From the NCBI GenBank assembly GCA_009782695.1, contig WRIO01000071.1, positions 1 through 6,332 of the forward strand: a DNA stretch of 6,332 bases, given 5' to 3'. Shown piece after piece: positions 6,065-6,332 of the stretch (position 1 is the first letter of the stretch; every line of letters starts with the position of its first letter). A program made the position numbers and the translations under genes. This stretch comes from Candidatus Cloacimonadota bacterium (GTDB lineage Bacteria > Cloacimonadota > Cloacimonadia > Cloacimonadales > WRIO01). The notes below the pieces were generated by a model. It did no database searches and was not told the origin of the DNA. It worked only from the letters and a program-made list of their open reading frames with translations.

Positions 6065-6183
6065 ATTCCGCTCCAATTTGGAGGAGTGGACAATAAAAAA
6101 TTACAAGTAACAAAGGACAAATGACAAGTCATTGGTATCTTGTCAGTTGTAATTTCCAACGAAGTTGGGGGACGGGGTGGTTA
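6064..6183 (+). repeat. Long repeat element, right copy
   Basis: This is a direct copy of 3304-3422, beginning at the last base of the MATE stop codon. It carries CTCC-aattt-GGAG (6071-6083), then TGACAAG (6122-6128) pairing with CTTGTCA (6139-6145), then CCAAC-gaa-GTTGG (6156-6168), and ends in GACGGGGTGGTTA. The first hairpin is less perfect than in the left copy, while the last is better. There is no T-tract after any hairpin, so it is not an obvious intrinsic terminator. Confidence 0.85.
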
Positions 6184-6210
6184 AAATTTTTACATCGTCC
6201 GAATCACACA

Positions 6211-6321
6211 ATATCCGTAGGGAAGGCTTACCTAAGCCTTCCGCCACATCCGTCCGCAGGACACCACTTTTTTCCCCGCTCCTGCGGAGAGGGGTGTCAA
6301 CGGAGTTGACGGGGTGTGGGA
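6211..6321 (+). repeat. Composite hairpin repeat, copy 4, with re-sequenced H1 and H2 stems
   Basis: The framework (ATATCCGTAGGGAA, TTCCG, ATCCGT, then CTTTTTTCCCC) is that of the other copies, but the stems differ. H1 is GGAAGGCTTA (6221-6230) with TAAGCCTTCC (6233-6242). H2 is GTCC-gca-GGAC (6252-6262). H3 (6274-6294) and H4 (6296-6310) are the same as in copy 1. ATATCCGT at the right edge (6325-6332) looks like the start of a further unit cut by the window. Confidence 0.85.
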
Positions 6322-6332
6322 TTTATATCCGT

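Overview
The window looks like part of a bacterial chromosome of moderate GC content. The genes are closely packed, with ATGA start/stop overlaps, Shine-Dalgarno-type ribosome binding sites and at least one GTG start. A DUF362 protein carrying two 4Fe-4S motifs suggests an anaerobe. Nothing here fixes the phylum, so I leave it open.

Left half (1-2919, minus strand): a three-gene cluster read right to left, pyrG (CTP synthase), dapB (4-hydroxy-tetrahydrodipicolinate reductase) and dapF (diaminopimelate epimerase, cut by the left edge). Each junction is a 4-base ATGA overlap, so the genes are almost certainly co-transcribed and translationally coupled. They link CTP supply with the meso-diaminopimelate/lysine branch that feeds peptidoglycan. 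A tentative promoter lies at 2977-3005. The CTP synthase is unusual: its synthetase half looks intact, but the glutaminase half has Ile where the catalytic His should be, and altered oxyanion and GGTMRLG-type loops.

Right half (3451-6064, plus strand): two genes 28 bases apart. The first is a DUF362 protein with a C-terminal double [4Fe-4S] ferredoxin region, the second a 12-helix MATE-family transporter. What the pair does is unknown.

Between and around these genes (3043-3422, 4564-4680, 6064-6332) lies a family of modular, palindrome-rich repeats. A complete unit appears to be a chain of four small hairpins, H1 to H4. Some copies carry an extra A/T-rich palindromic block between H3 and H4. 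One copy has been interrupted in its H1 loop. Another lies inside the 3' end of the DUF362 gene and supplies its last ~38 codons and stop. One copy has completely different H1 and H2 arm sequences but keeps the pairing, which suggests that the folded structure matters. Two long direct copies (3304-3422 and 6064-6183) bracket the DUF362-MATE pair. The repeats and the altered CTP synthase are the two things most worth following up.
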